A DNA stretch of 64,000 nucleotides from Aquabacterium sp. CECT 9606. GTDB lineage: Bacteria > Pseudomonadota > Gammaproteobacteria > Burkholderiales > Burkholderiaceae_C. Each line of letters starts with the position of its first letter. Position 1 is the first letter of the stretch. Below are positions 1 through 7,949 of the stretch, one piece after another. The position numbers were made by a program, and so were the translations under genes. The notes under the pieces were generated by a model. It ran no database searches and had not been told where the DNA came from. It was given only the letters and a program-made list of their open reading frames with translations. The stretch spans positions 124,001-188,000 of the forward strand of contig NZ_CAKKNB010000005.1 in the NCBI RefSeq assembly GCF_918741295.1, given 5' to 3'.

Positions 1-2
1 GC

Positions 3-3000
3 CTGGTCAATCCGGGCGAAGGGGCCAACCTGTTGGTCACCGCGCAGATCAAGGATCTGGCCGGCAACCTGGGTGCCACCGGCACTGACAGTGCCAAGAT
101 CGACACCACCACCTACACCGGCCTGGGCGTCAGCATCACCACGGATGGCAACAACGACGGCTACATCAGCAAGGCTGAGCTGACCGACAACACCATCGGT
201 GTTCGGGTGGCCTTGCCCGCTGGGGCTGCAGCAGGCGACACTTTGAGCGTGATGGGCTCGGGCAATGTGGCCCAAGTGATCACTTTGACAACGGCCCAAC
301 TGACGGCCGGCTTTGTTGACCTGAAGTTCAACCCCACCGCCGACAACACCGATTTTGTTGCCACAGCCAGCATCTTGGATGCAGCCGGCAACAGTGCAGG
401 CCCGGTCAGCGATGCGGCCCGATTGCAGCTGGGCGTGCCCGGCGCCCCCATCGTCACGATTGGCGAAGACGCCAACAACGACGGCTTCATCAACAAGGCC
501 GAGCTGAGCGGCAACATCGACGTGTCGGTGGCCCTGCCTGCCACGGCCAAGGCGGGCGACAGCCTGCTGGTCAGCGCCAACAGCACGGCACAAGCCCCGA
601 TCGTGCTGACGCAAGCCGACATTGACAAGGGCAGTGTGTCCGTGCCCGGCATCACCAACCCTGGCGAAGGCAGCACCTTGACGGTGACGGCCCAAGTCAA
701 GGACGTGGCGGGCAACCTGGGGGCCACCGGCACCGACAGCGCCATCATCGACACCACACCTCCGTCAGTCCTGACAGCGCAGCTGGACCCAGCCTCCGAC
801 AGCGGCACCAAAGGCGATGGCATCACCAACGACGCCACGCCCACCATCAGCGGCACGGGCGATGCTGGCGCACACATCAAGGTGACCATGCCCGGCACCG
901 GCGAAGTGCTGATCACCACGGTCCTGCAGAACGGCACCTGGACAGTCACGCCCACGCAAGACATCCCCAACGGCACCATGGGCCAAGCCCAGGTCACCGA
1001 GACCGATGCTGCTGGCAACACGACGCAAACCACGGTCTCGCTGAACATCGACACGGGTGTGCCCAACAACGGCGCAGCACCGACCGTGACGATCACGGAA
1101 GACGCCAACAACGACGGCTTCATCAACAAGGCCGAGTTGAACGGCAATGTGGACGTGAAGGTGGCGTTCAACCCAGCACAAGTGAGTATTGGTGATGTGG
1201 TCAAGGTCACCTCTGGTAGCGTGACCAAGGACGTGATCATCACGGCGCAAGACCAGACCAACGGCTTCGTGAGCACCAGCTTCACACCAGCCGCTGAAGG
1301 CACAACCATGACGGTCAGCGCCGTCATCGTGGACGCTGCCGGCAACACCAGTGTCCCCGGCACTGACAGCGCCAAGATCGACACCAGCCCCGCAATGCTT
1401 GACCTGGACGCTGATAACTCCAGCGGCATCACCGGCACCGGCTATGCCACCAGCTACACCGAAGGTGCGGCGCCGGTTCGTTTGTCGGACGTGGACATCA
1501 GCCTGTCCAGCTCGCACCCCATGCAGCTGACGGGTGCCACCATCAAGCTCACCAACGCGCAAGCTGGTGACGTACTGTCGGTGGTTGATGCCTTGCCTTC
1601 TGGCATCACGGCCACCGTGGCAGGCACCACGGTCACCCTGAGCGGCACGGCTTCCCTGGCCGATTACCAGGCGGCGATCCGCGACATTGGCTTCTCCAGC
1701 ACTTCGCACAACCCGTCCACCGTGAATCGCACGGTGGAAGTCATCGTGACCGATGGGACCAGTCTGAGCAACACCGCGCAGGCCGTTGTGCAGGTCATCG
1801 CCGTGAATGATGCGCCCGTGGTCGGCAATGCCGTCGGCCAATTGTCGGAAGAGGGGCTGCCTGGTGGCCTGAAGGACAGTGCCGGCTCGGGTGATGACAC
1901 CGACAGCGCCACCATCAGCGGCCAGATCACCATGAGTGATGCCGATTCGACCATCACCTCGGTGACCTTGACCGCACCCACCGACCCTGTCCTGACCACC
2001 AGTGGTCAGCAAGTCGTGTGGAGCAGCGATGGCCATGGCGGCTTGATCGGCAAGGACGGCACTGGCGCCAGCGCGAGCACGGTGTTCACCGTGTCCATCG
2101 ACAATGCCGGCAACTACTCGGCGCAACTGCTGGCGCCCTTGCACCATTCGCAGGCTGGCGAAGACACCCTGAACCTCAGCTTCGGCGTCACTGCCAGTGA
2201 TGGGGCCAAGACCGGCCAAGGCAACCTCACCATTCAGGTGCAGGACGATGCACCCGGCGTCTTGGGGCCGGTCACGAATTCGGTGGTGACGATCAATACC
2301 AATCTGATGCTCACGCTCGACGTGTCGGGCAGCATGAGCGATGTCATCGCTGGCGGCACGCAAACGCGCCTGGAACTGGCCGTGGCGTCCATCAAGACCT
2401 TGCTGGATAAATACGACCAGATCGGCGATGTGGCTGTGCGCCTGGTGACCTTCTCGAGCACCGCGCAAACCTTGGGCAGCACCTGGCTCACCGTCAGCGC
2501 GGCCAAGAGCCTGCTGGCCTCAATCACTGCCAACGGCAGCACCAACTATGACGCTGGTTTGACCACGGCCCAAACCGCCTTCAACACCACGGCCGGCAAG
2601 CTGGCAGGCGCCCAAAACGTGGGTTACTTCTTCTCGGATGGCAACCCCACGGTGTCCGGCACCAACAGCTCCGAAGAAGCCACTTGGGTCAAGTTCCTCA
2701 ACGACAACCAGATCAAGTCCTACGCCATCGGCCTGGGCTCTGGCATTTCAGCAACCTACCTCAACCCCATTGCCCACGATGGCCAGGCCGGTGAGAACCT
2801 CAATGGCACCGTGGTCACCAACCTCAACCAGCTGGATGCGGTCTTGTCGGGCACCGTCAAGGAAGCCGCGGTGGGCAAGTTGTTCACGGCTGGTTCCGTC
2901 ATGGATTTGCCCGGCGGCGCCGATGGCTTCTCGCATGTGCAGAGCATCACCATTGATGGCCATGTCTACACCTACGATGCGGCCAATCCGGTGATCACCG

Positions 3001-3833
3001 TGGCCACCAGCGTGGGCGCCCTGACCTTGCACATGGACACCGGCGAGTACACCTACGCCGCACCGGGCGGGCAGGGCGCTTCGGGCTTGACGGAAACCTT
3101 CACCTATTCGCTGGCCGATGGCGATGGCGACACCACCTCGTCGACCTTGACGATCCTGGTTGAAGCCACCAATGTGCAGGCCGGCACCACCGCGATCGAC
3201 ACCTTCAATGGCACGAGCGGCGCCGACATCCTGATGGGCCGCGAAGGCAACGACATCATGAACGGTGGCTTGGGTGATGACCGCGTGTATGGCAACGCCG
3301 GCAACGATGTCCTCAACGGCGGTGACGGCCGTGACACCCTCAACGGCGGCTTGGGCAATGACACCCTCAACGGTGGCAATGACAACGACATCCTGGTTGG
3401 CGGGCCTGGCAGCGATGTCCTGACCGGTGGACTGGGTTCGGACACCTTCGCCTGGCACTTTGCCGACCCTGGTGTGGCCACCACCTTGGGCCGCGCGGTC
3501 GACACCATCAAGGACTTCAACGTGGCGCCAGTGGCCGACGGTGGCGACGTGCTGGACCTGCGCGATCTGCTGCAAGGTGAGAACACCACCGGCGGCAGCG
3601 GCAACTTGCACAACTACCTGGATTTCGACACGTCCACACCTGGCAGCACGGTGGTTCACATCAGTGCCACGGGCGGGTTCAGCAATGGGACCTACACCTC
3701 CGGGCAAGAGACGCAACGCATCGTGTTGGAAGGCGTCAACCTGCGCACGGACATGGGCCTGGCCAGCACGGCCACCGACGACCAGGTCATCGTGAAGTTG
3801 CTGCAGCAGAACAAGCTGCTGGTCGACGGCTGA
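3..3833 (+). CDS. RTX adhesin, type I secreted, C-terminal part (5' partial)
   Basis: The reading frame is open from the window edge, so the true start lies upstream; at least 1276 codons are present. The first ~1400 bases encode Ig-like repeats with recurring VTAQxKDxAGNLGATGTDS segments and three EF-hand-like loops (144-179, 468-503, 1101-1136). A cadherin-like stretch follows (about 1400-2250). A von Willebrand A domain runs from about 2290 to 2860 and has a MIDAS DVSGS at 2319-2333, a later STNYDAG and an FFSDG aspartate. RTX nonapeptides lie at 3210-3449. The last ~120 residues resemble the C-terminal target region of the VCA0849 class of type I substrates. Family knowledge: such proteins (LapA/BapA-like) are exported by a type I ABC system, bind calcium and mediate attachment or biofilm formation. 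No secretion genes follow in the window; they may lie upstream. The function is firm at family level; the ligand is unknown. Confidence 0.88.
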   Translation: MVNPGEGANLLVTAQIKDLAGNLGATGTDSAKIDTTTYTGLGVSITTDGNNDGYISKAELTDNTIGVRVALPAGAAAGDTLSVMGSGNVAQVITLTTAQLTAGFVDLKFNPTADNTDFVATASILDAAGNSAGPVSDAARLQLGVPGAPIVTIGEDANNDGFINKAELSGNIDVSVALPATAKAGDSLLVSANSTAQAPIVLTQADIDKGSVSVPGITNPGEGSTLTVTAQVKDVAGNLGATGTDSAIIDTTPPSVLTAQLDPASDSGTKGDGITNDATPTISGTGDAGAHIKVTMPGTGEVLITTVLQNGTWTVTPTQDIPNGTMGQAQVTETDAAGNTTQTTVSLNIDTGVPNNGAAPTVTITEDANNDGFINKAELNGNVDVKVAFNPAQVSIGDVVKVTSGSVTKDVIITAQDQTNGFVSTSFTPAAEGTTMTVSAVIVDAAGNTSVPGTDSAKIDTSPAMLDLDADNSSGITGTGYATSYTEGAAPVRLSDVDISLSSSHPMQLTGATIKLTNAQAGDVLSVVDALPSGITATVAGTTVTLSGTASLADYQAAIRDIGFSSTSHNPSTVNRTVEVIVTDGTSLSNTAQAVVQVIAVNDAPVVGNAVGQLSEEGLPGGLKDSAGSGDDTDSATISGQITMSDADSTITSVTLTAPTDPVLTTSGQQVVWSSDGHGGLIGKDGTGASASTVFTVSIDNAGNYSAQLLAPLHHSQAGEDTLNLSFGVTASDGAKTGQGNLTIQVQDDAPGVLGPVTNSVVTINTNLMLTLDVSGSMSDVIAGGTQTRLELAVASIKTLLDKYDQIGDVAVRLVTFSSTAQTLGSTWLTVSAAKSLLASITANGSTNYDAGLTTAQTAFNTTAGKLAGAQNVGYFFSDGNPTVSGTNSSEEATWVKFLNDNQIKSYAIGLGSGISATYLNPIAHDGQAGENLNGTVVTNLNQLDAVLSGTVKEAAVGKLFTAGSVMDLPGGADGFSHVQSITIDGHVYTYDAANPVITVATSVGALTLHMDTGEYTYAAPGGQGASGLTETFTYSLADGDGDTTSSTLTILVEATNVQAGTTAIDTFNGTSGADILMGREGNDIMNGGLGDDRVYGNAGNDVLNGGDGRDTLNGGLGNDTLNGGNDNDILVGGPGSDVLTGGLGSDTFAWHFADPGVATTLGRAVDTIKDFNVAPVADGGDVLDLRDLLQGENTTGGSGNLHNYLDFDTSTPGSTVVHISATGGFSNGTYTSGQETQRIVLEGVNLRTDMGLASTATDDQVIVKLLQQNKLLVDG
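468..503 (+). repeat. EF-hand loop repeat, copy A
   Basis: Thirty-six bases identical to 1101-1136. They encode a twelve-residue loop, DANNDGFINKAE, with acidic or amide residues at loop positions 1, 3, 5 and 12 and Gly at 6, the classical EF-hand calcium loop. A diverged copy (DGNNDGYISKAE) is at 144-179. Confidence 0.8.
1101..1136 (+). repeat. EF-hand loop repeat, copy B
   Basis: Exact DNA copy of 468-503 inside the adhesin gene. The identity extends three bases upstream (gaa) and then decays, so the conserved core is the loop itself plus the flanking Ig-like sequence at protein level. Confidence 0.8.
3210..3449 (+). repeat. RTX nonapeptide array
   Basis: About eight GGxGxDxLx-type units in the adhesin (for example GREGNDIMN, GGLGDDRVY, GNAGNDVLN, GGLGNDTLN, GGLGSDTF). 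Established knowledge: these fold into a calcium-bound beta-roll after secretion. Confidence 0.9.
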
Positions 3834-3857
3834 TCAGGCGAAGAAAGCGGTGCCGGC

Positions 3858-4526
3858 TCAGCGGAACTTGGCTTGGGGCACCGTCTTCAAGTCGCTGGGC
3901 AAGCCACCGATGTAGTGCGCCAGCAATTTCAACTCGGGCAAGGTGAACATCTTGGCCTGGGCAGCCATGATCGGGTTGCCTCGTCCAATGGGGCCTTTGC
4001 CGTCGGTCTGGTAAGACTTCAAGGCCACGAACAAGTAATCTTCGTATTGACCCGCCAGCTTGGGATACACGTCGATCGGCTTGTTCAGATCGGCGCCATG
4101 GCATGACGAGCAATTGCCTTTTTTCAGCAGCGCGTCAATTTCAGCATTGGGCGCAACGCTTTTGGAAGCGTGGGCCGGCAGGTTCTTGCCATTGCCTTCG
4201 TAATAAACGGAGATGTCGGCAATGTCCTGATCAGTCAGCGATGCCGCGATGCCGCGCATGGTGGGATGCTTGCGCTCACCCTTTTTGTAGGCGTTCAGGG
4301 CCGAAGCGATGTATTTGGCGCTCTGGCCTGAAATCATCGGCACGCGGTGGATTTCCGGAAAGCTGGCCTGGTACCCGATGATCCCGTGGCAGCCAATGCA
4401 CATGGCCACTTTCTTCTGCGCCGCGACCGGATCACCTGGTTTGGTCTCCTGGGCGTGTGCTGCCCCAGTCAGCAGGCCTGCAATCGCAAGGCTCAGGGAA
4501 CAAATCAGGGAAGGCAGTGTTTTCAT
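3858..4526 (-). CDS. diheme class I cytochrome c (c4/c553 type)
   Basis: A 222-residue periplasmic electron carrier. A signal peptide is visible (basic MK, hydrophobic core, cleavage near AHA-Q at residue 26). Two CxxCH haem sites are present, CIGCH at 43-47 and CSSCH at 139-143, one per domain, as in cytochrome c4. Met residues such as M90 and M187 or M193 are plausible sixth ligands. Length and two-domain layout fit the c4 family, which hands electrons to terminal oxidases. The gene stands alone, convergent with the adhesin and divergent from the MoxR gene. The start ATG at 4526 gives the complete signal peptide. Its redox partner cannot be told from this window. Confidence 0.9.
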   Translation of the reverse strand: MKTLPSLICSLSLAIAGLLTGAAHAQETKPGDPVAAQKKVAMCIGCHGIIGYQASFPEIHRVPMISGQSAKYIASALNAYKKGERKHPTMRGIAASLTDQDIADISVYYEGNGKNLPAHASKSVAPNAEIDALLKKGNCSSCHGADLNKPIDVYPKLAGQYEDYLFVALKSYQTDGKGPIGRGNPIMAAQAKMFTLPELKLLAHYIGGLPSDLKTVPQAKFR

Positions 4527-4574
4527 GGTTCTGGCGGGGAAAATGCGGGCAGGTGAAAAAACACGAATCGCGCC

Positions 4575-4580
4575 ATTATA
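4575..4580 (-). promoter_or_regulatory. candidate -10 box for the cytochrome c gene
   Basis: On the minus strand this reads TATAAT, a perfect sigma-70 -10, about 49 bases upstream of the cytochrome start. No good -35 is visible 16-18 bases upstream. A separate TATACT (4591-4596, plus strand) could serve the divergent MoxR gene, also without a clear -35. Confidence 0.4.
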
Positions 4581-4616
4581 GAGAGCACCCTATACTCGAA
4601 TACAGGATCAACCCGG

Positions 4617-5471
4617 TTGAGCAATCACATGAAGTTTCAAGGCACGGACCAATACGTCGCGACAGACGACCTCAAACTGGCGGTCAACGCCGCGCTGACG
4701 CTTCAGCGCCCCCTGCTGATCAAGGGTGAGCCCGGCACCGGCAAAACCATGCTGGCCGAAGAAGTCTCGCAAGCCCTGGGCATGCCACTGTTGCAATGGC
4801 ACATCAAATCGACCACCAAGGCACAGCAAGGCCTCTACGAGTACGACGCCGTCAGCCGCTTGCGCGACAGCCAGCTGGGCGAGGAAAAGGTCAAGGACAT
4901 CCACAACTACATCGTCAAGGGTGTGCTGTGGCAGGCGTTTGCTGCCGACCAGCAGGTCGCCTTGCTGATCGACGAAATCGACAAGGCCGACATCGAGTTC
5001 CCGAACGACCTGCTGCGCGAAATCGACCGCATGGAGTTCTACGTGTACGAGACGCGCCAGTTGGTCAAGGCCAAGCACCGGCCCCTGGTCATCATCACAT
5101 CCAACAACGAGAAAGACCTGCCGGACGCTTTCTTGCGCCGCTGCTTCTTCCACTACATCCGCTTCCCAGACGCCACGACGATGAAGAAGATCGTGGACGT
5201 GCACTTCCCCAACATCAAGCAGGATTTGCTGGCCACGGCCATGCGCCACTTCTACGAGGTGCGCAACCTGCCGGGTTTGAAGAAGAAGCCCAGCACCTCC
5301 GAGCTGATCGACTGGCTCAAGTTGCTGTTGGCCGAAGACATCCCCCTGGAAGTATTGCAAAGCAAGGACGACAAGGCCAGCGTGCCGCCTTTGGTGGGCG
5401 CTTTGCTCAAGAACGAGCAAGACCTGAGCTTGTTCGAGCGCCTGGTGGCCATGGCCCGCAACAACCGCTGA
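4617..5471 (+). CDS. MoxR-type AAA+ ATPase
   Basis: A 284-residue AAA+ protein of the MoxR/CbbQ-like group. Walker A is GEPGTGKT (residues 37-44), Walker B is LLIDEID, and a sensor/arginine-finger region DAFLRRCFF is visible. MoxR ATPases act as chaperones, usually with a VWA-domain partner, in metal insertion or complex maturation. The probable partner is the VWA gene at 6777, but a diguanylate cyclase on the opposite strand separates the two. Start: TTG at 4617 has an AGGA 9 bases upstream (4604-4607); the in-frame ATG at 4629 gives the more usual MKFQGT start but has no Shine-Dalgarno at normal distance. The client is unknown. Confidence 0.87.
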   Translation: MSNHMKFQGTDQYVATDDLKLAVNAALTLQRPLLIKGEPGTGKTMLAEEVSQALGMPLLQWHIKSTTKAQQGLYEYDAVSRLRDSQLGEEKVKDIHNYIVKGVLWQAFAADQQVALLIDEIDKADIEFPNDLLREIDRMEFYVYETRQLVKAKHRPLVIITSNNEKDLPDAFLRRCFFHYIRFPDATTMKKIVDVHFPNIKQDLLATAMRHFYEVRNLPGLKKKPSTSELIDWLKLLLAEDIPLEVLQSKDDKASVPPLVGALLKNEQDLSLFERLVAMARNNR

Positions 5472-6650
5472 TCAAGCGGCCACGCGGTCTGGTGCGCTGA
5501 CCACCTTGTTGCGGCCCTCGGCCTTGGCTTGGTACAGCGCATCGTCTGCCCGGCGCAGCAGCGAGGCCAGGGCCTCCAGCGAATCATTGGCCGTGGCCAG
5601 CCCGGTGCTGATCGTGACCGTGATGGTCTCGTCGGCCCAGGGGATGTTGATCTGGCTGATCGCGTGACGCAGTCGCTCGGCGGCCAGCAGCGCGCCTTCG
5701 TGCAGCGTGTGGGGCAACAGAACGCAGAATTCTTCGCCGCCAAAACGGGCCACACGGTCTACTTCACGGGCTTGCGCCTGAAGAGCTTGCGACACCGCGC
5801 AGAGCACCGCGTCACCGGCCGCATGACCGAGGCGGTCGTTGATGCGCTTGAAGTGGTCGATGTCGACCATCAACACGGTGAAGGGCTCGCCAAAGCGGTG
5901 CAGGCGCTGGGCCTCGCGGTCCAGCAGGTATTCAATGGCACGGCGGTTCAGCAGGCCGGTGAGCGCGTCGTGGTGGGACAGGTGTTCCAGGCGCCGCACC
6001 AACCGTGTGACGACGATGTAACCCAAGACGAAGGCCGACAAAATCGACACCATCACGCTGGTGAACACCACGCCCACCTGGGCAAGCTGCACATTGCTCA
6101 TCAACCACGGCCAAGCCACGCCGAGCCACAACTCGCCCACGGCCAGACCGGCGAACATCAGGGCCGCGCAGGTCAGAAGCGCCGAATGCACCCAGGCGGT
6201 GCCAATTTGGAACTCTGCGCGCAGAGGGACGAAGCATTCGCGGGCCGTGCGCCACATCACCCAGCCAATCACCGCGCTGCTGACCACGATGCCGGCGGTT
6301 CTCCAACCCAGGGGCAGGCACACGCCAAGGCAGAACAAGGTGGCGCCCAATCCGAGGACCAGGTGCGAGCCATCCGTGTGCCGCAACTTCAGAAAAGCCT
6401 GCAGGCCGCGCCGCAACGACACCGCGCCATGCACCACCAGCACGCAGGCCAGCAAGGCCAGCGGCGTTTGGGGCCAACCATCGTTGAACACCATGCAGGC
6501 CAGCGCCAACCCATTGGACAGGCTGGCCACCAGCCAGTGCATCGCGGCCTTGCGTGAAAGCCCCAGCCACGTGCCTGCCGCCCACCACATCAGCGTGGTC
6601 AGGCCGTGCGTCAGCAGCACGAAAGCCAAAAGCAGGTGGCGTACTTCCAT
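5472..6650 (-). CDS. membrane-bound GGDEF diguanylate cyclase
   Basis: A 392-residue enzyme predicted to make c-di-GMP from two GTP. The N-terminal ~220 residues are very hydrophobic, with about six or seven membrane helices and no recognised sensor fold. The C-terminal GGDEF domain has DALTGLLNRR, the metal site DIDHFK and an intact GGEEF at 304-308. REVD at 295-298 sits at the position of the product-inhibition I-site (RxxD). The ATG at 6650 is chosen because AAGG lies 7 bases upstream; a TTG two codons earlier is less likely. Its stop abuts the MoxR stop in a TGATCA palindrome. It interrupts the usual MoxR-VWA neighbourhood, which suggests later insertion. Confidence 0.9.
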   Translation of the reverse strand: MEVRHLLLAFVLLTHGLTTLMWWAAGTWLGLSRKAAMHWLVASLSNGLALACMVFNDGWPQTPLALLACVLVVHGAVSLRRGLQAFLKLRHTDGSHLVLGLGATLFCLGVCLPLGWRTAGIVVSSAVIGWVMWRTARECFVPLRAEFQIGTAWVHSALLTCAALMFAGLAVGELWLGVAWPWLMSNVQLAQVGVVFTSVMVSILSAFVLGYIVVTRLVRRLEHLSHHDALTGLLNRRAIEYLLDREAQRLHRFGEPFTVLMVDIDHFKRINDRLGHAAGDAVLCAVSQALQAQAREVDRVARFGGEEFCVLLPHTLHEGALLAAERLRHAISQINIPWADETITVTISTGLATANDSLEALASLLRRADDALYQAKAEGRNKVVSAPDRVAA

Positions 6651-6673
6651 GATCAAACCTTAACGGAGCTCTA

Positions 6674-6708
6674 CCCCGTTATGCCGACAGGGGCAACCCT
6701 GAAGGGTT
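6674..6708. other. two adjacent hairpins between the cyclase and VWA genes
   Basis: CCCC (6674-6677) can pair with GGGG (6690-6693), directly followed by a perfect inverted repeat AACCCT-GA-AGGGTT (6695-6708). No T-run follows on either strand, so this is not an intrinsic terminator. The palindrome could be an operator or an RNA stem in the VWA leader. The rest of 6651-6776 shows only the VWA ribosome site. Confidence 0.4.
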
Positions 6709-6776
6709 AAAAGATGCCATGCGTCTGCACGACGCCAGTAAAAGGCCAAAATAGACGGCAATTCGCAGGATTTCAT

Positions 6777-7949
6777 ATGCTCATCGACTTCTTCTTCGCA
6801 TTGCGTTCAGCTCGGCTGCCGGTCACCATCCCGGAGTACCTCAGCTTGCTGGAGGCCATCAAGCTCGATGTGATCGAACCGTCGGTGGATGAGTTCTACC
6901 ACTTGGCACGGATGTCACTTGTAAAGAATGAAACCCACTTCGATAAATTTGACCGGGCGTTTTCCACCTATTTCAGGGGTGCGAGCGCTGCGGTCGACCT
7001 GACTCGTGAAATACCTCTCGAATGGCTGCGCAAGCGATTCGAGCGCGAATTGAGCGCGGCGGACAAGGCCGCCATCGAAGCCATGGGCTGGGACAAGCTC
7101 ATGGACCGCCTCAAAGAGCTGTTCGAAGAGCAAAAAGAACGCCACGAAGGCGGCAACAAGTGGATTGGCACGGGCGGAACTTCGCCCTTTGGCGCACATG
7201 GCTACAACCCCGAGGGCATCCGCATCGGGCAGGGCAAATCCCGGCACCGCAGCGCGGTCAAAGTGTGGGACAAGCGCGAGTTCAAGGACTACGACGACAT
7301 GGTCGAGCTGGACACGCGCAACATCAAGGTGGCTTTGCGCCGTCTGCGCAAGTTCGCGCGCCAGGGTGCGGCCGAAGAGTTTGCTCTGGACGCCACCATC
7401 CAGGCCACGGCCGCCAATGCCGGCATGCTGGACATCAAGATGGTGCCCGAGCGCCACAACACGGTCAAAGTGCTGCTGTTGATGGACGTGGGCGGCTCCA
7501 TGGACGACCACATCCACCGCGTCGAAGAAATGTTCTCGGCCGCCAAGAGCGAGTTCAAGCACCTGGAGTTCTACTATTTCCACAACTGCGTCTACGACTT
7601 CATGTGGAAGAACAACCACCGGCGCTTCTCTGAAAAAATCCCCACCTGGGACATCATCCGCAAGTACAACAAGGACTACAAGCTGATCTTCGTGGGTGAT
7701 GCCACCATGAGCCCTTACGAGATCCTGCAGGCGGGTGGCAGCGTTGAGTACAACAATGACGAAGCTGGGGCAGAGTGGATCCAGCGCCTCACGCACGCCT
7801 TTCCTCACCATGCCTGGATCAACCCGGAACCGGCTGGCGTCTGGGGTTACCGGCAAAGCATTTCGATCATGCAGCAACTGGTGGGCAACCGGATGTTTCC
7901 TCTGAGCCTGCAGGGGCTGGAAGGCGCGATGCGGTTGTTGAGCAAATGA
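6777..7949 (+). CDS. VWA domain-containing protein (CoxE-like)
   Basis: A 390-residue cytoplasmic protein. The N-terminal half is helical (MLIDFFFALRSARLPV start, charged 80-200). The C-terminal half is a von Willebrand A domain with the MIDAS MDVGGS at 236-241 and FVGDATM near 306-311. Family knowledge: CoxE-like VWA proteins work with MoxR ATPases in cofactor insertion or complex assembly. The start at 6777 is preferred because GCAGGA ends 6 bases upstream; an upstream in-frame ATG at 6714 adds 21 residues with no family resemblance. Its stop overlaps the tamA start (ATGA at 7946), so the two are translationally coupled. The substrate is unknown. Confidence 0.87.
   Translation: MLIDFFFALRSARLPVTIPEYLSLLEAIKLDVIEPSVDEFYHLARMSLVKNETHFDKFDRAFSTYFRGASAAVDLTREIPLEWLRKRFERELSAADKAAIEAMGWDKLMDRLKELFEEQKERHEGGNKWIGTGGTSPFGAHGYNPEGIRIGQGKSRHRSAVKVWDKREFKDYDDMVELDTRNIKVALRRLRKFARQGAAEEFALDATIQATAANAGMLDIKMVPERHNTVKVLLLMDVGGSMDDHIHRVEEMFSAAKSEFKHLEFYYFHNCVYDFMWKNNHRRFSEKIPTWDIIRKYNKDYKLIFVGDATMSPYEILQAGGSVEYNNDEAGAEWIQRLTHAFPHHAWINPEPAGVWGYRQSISIMQQLVGNRMFPLSLQGLEGAMRLLSK

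Noticed and set aside
765..2468. A 567-codon minus-strand frame inside the adhesin
   Set aside because: His/Gly/Gln-rich shadow composition, no motifs, and full overlap with a clearly repeated adhesin.
5469..5474. TGATCA as a regulatory palindrome
   Set aside because: It is simply two abutting stop codons on opposite strands; the same TGATCA also occurs at the adhesin stop.
6674..6776. A c-di-GMP (GEMM) riboswitch near the diguanylate cyclase
   Set aside because: The GGGGCAACCC piece is superficially similar, but the conserved second half (the GACGCAAAGCC-type core) is absent.
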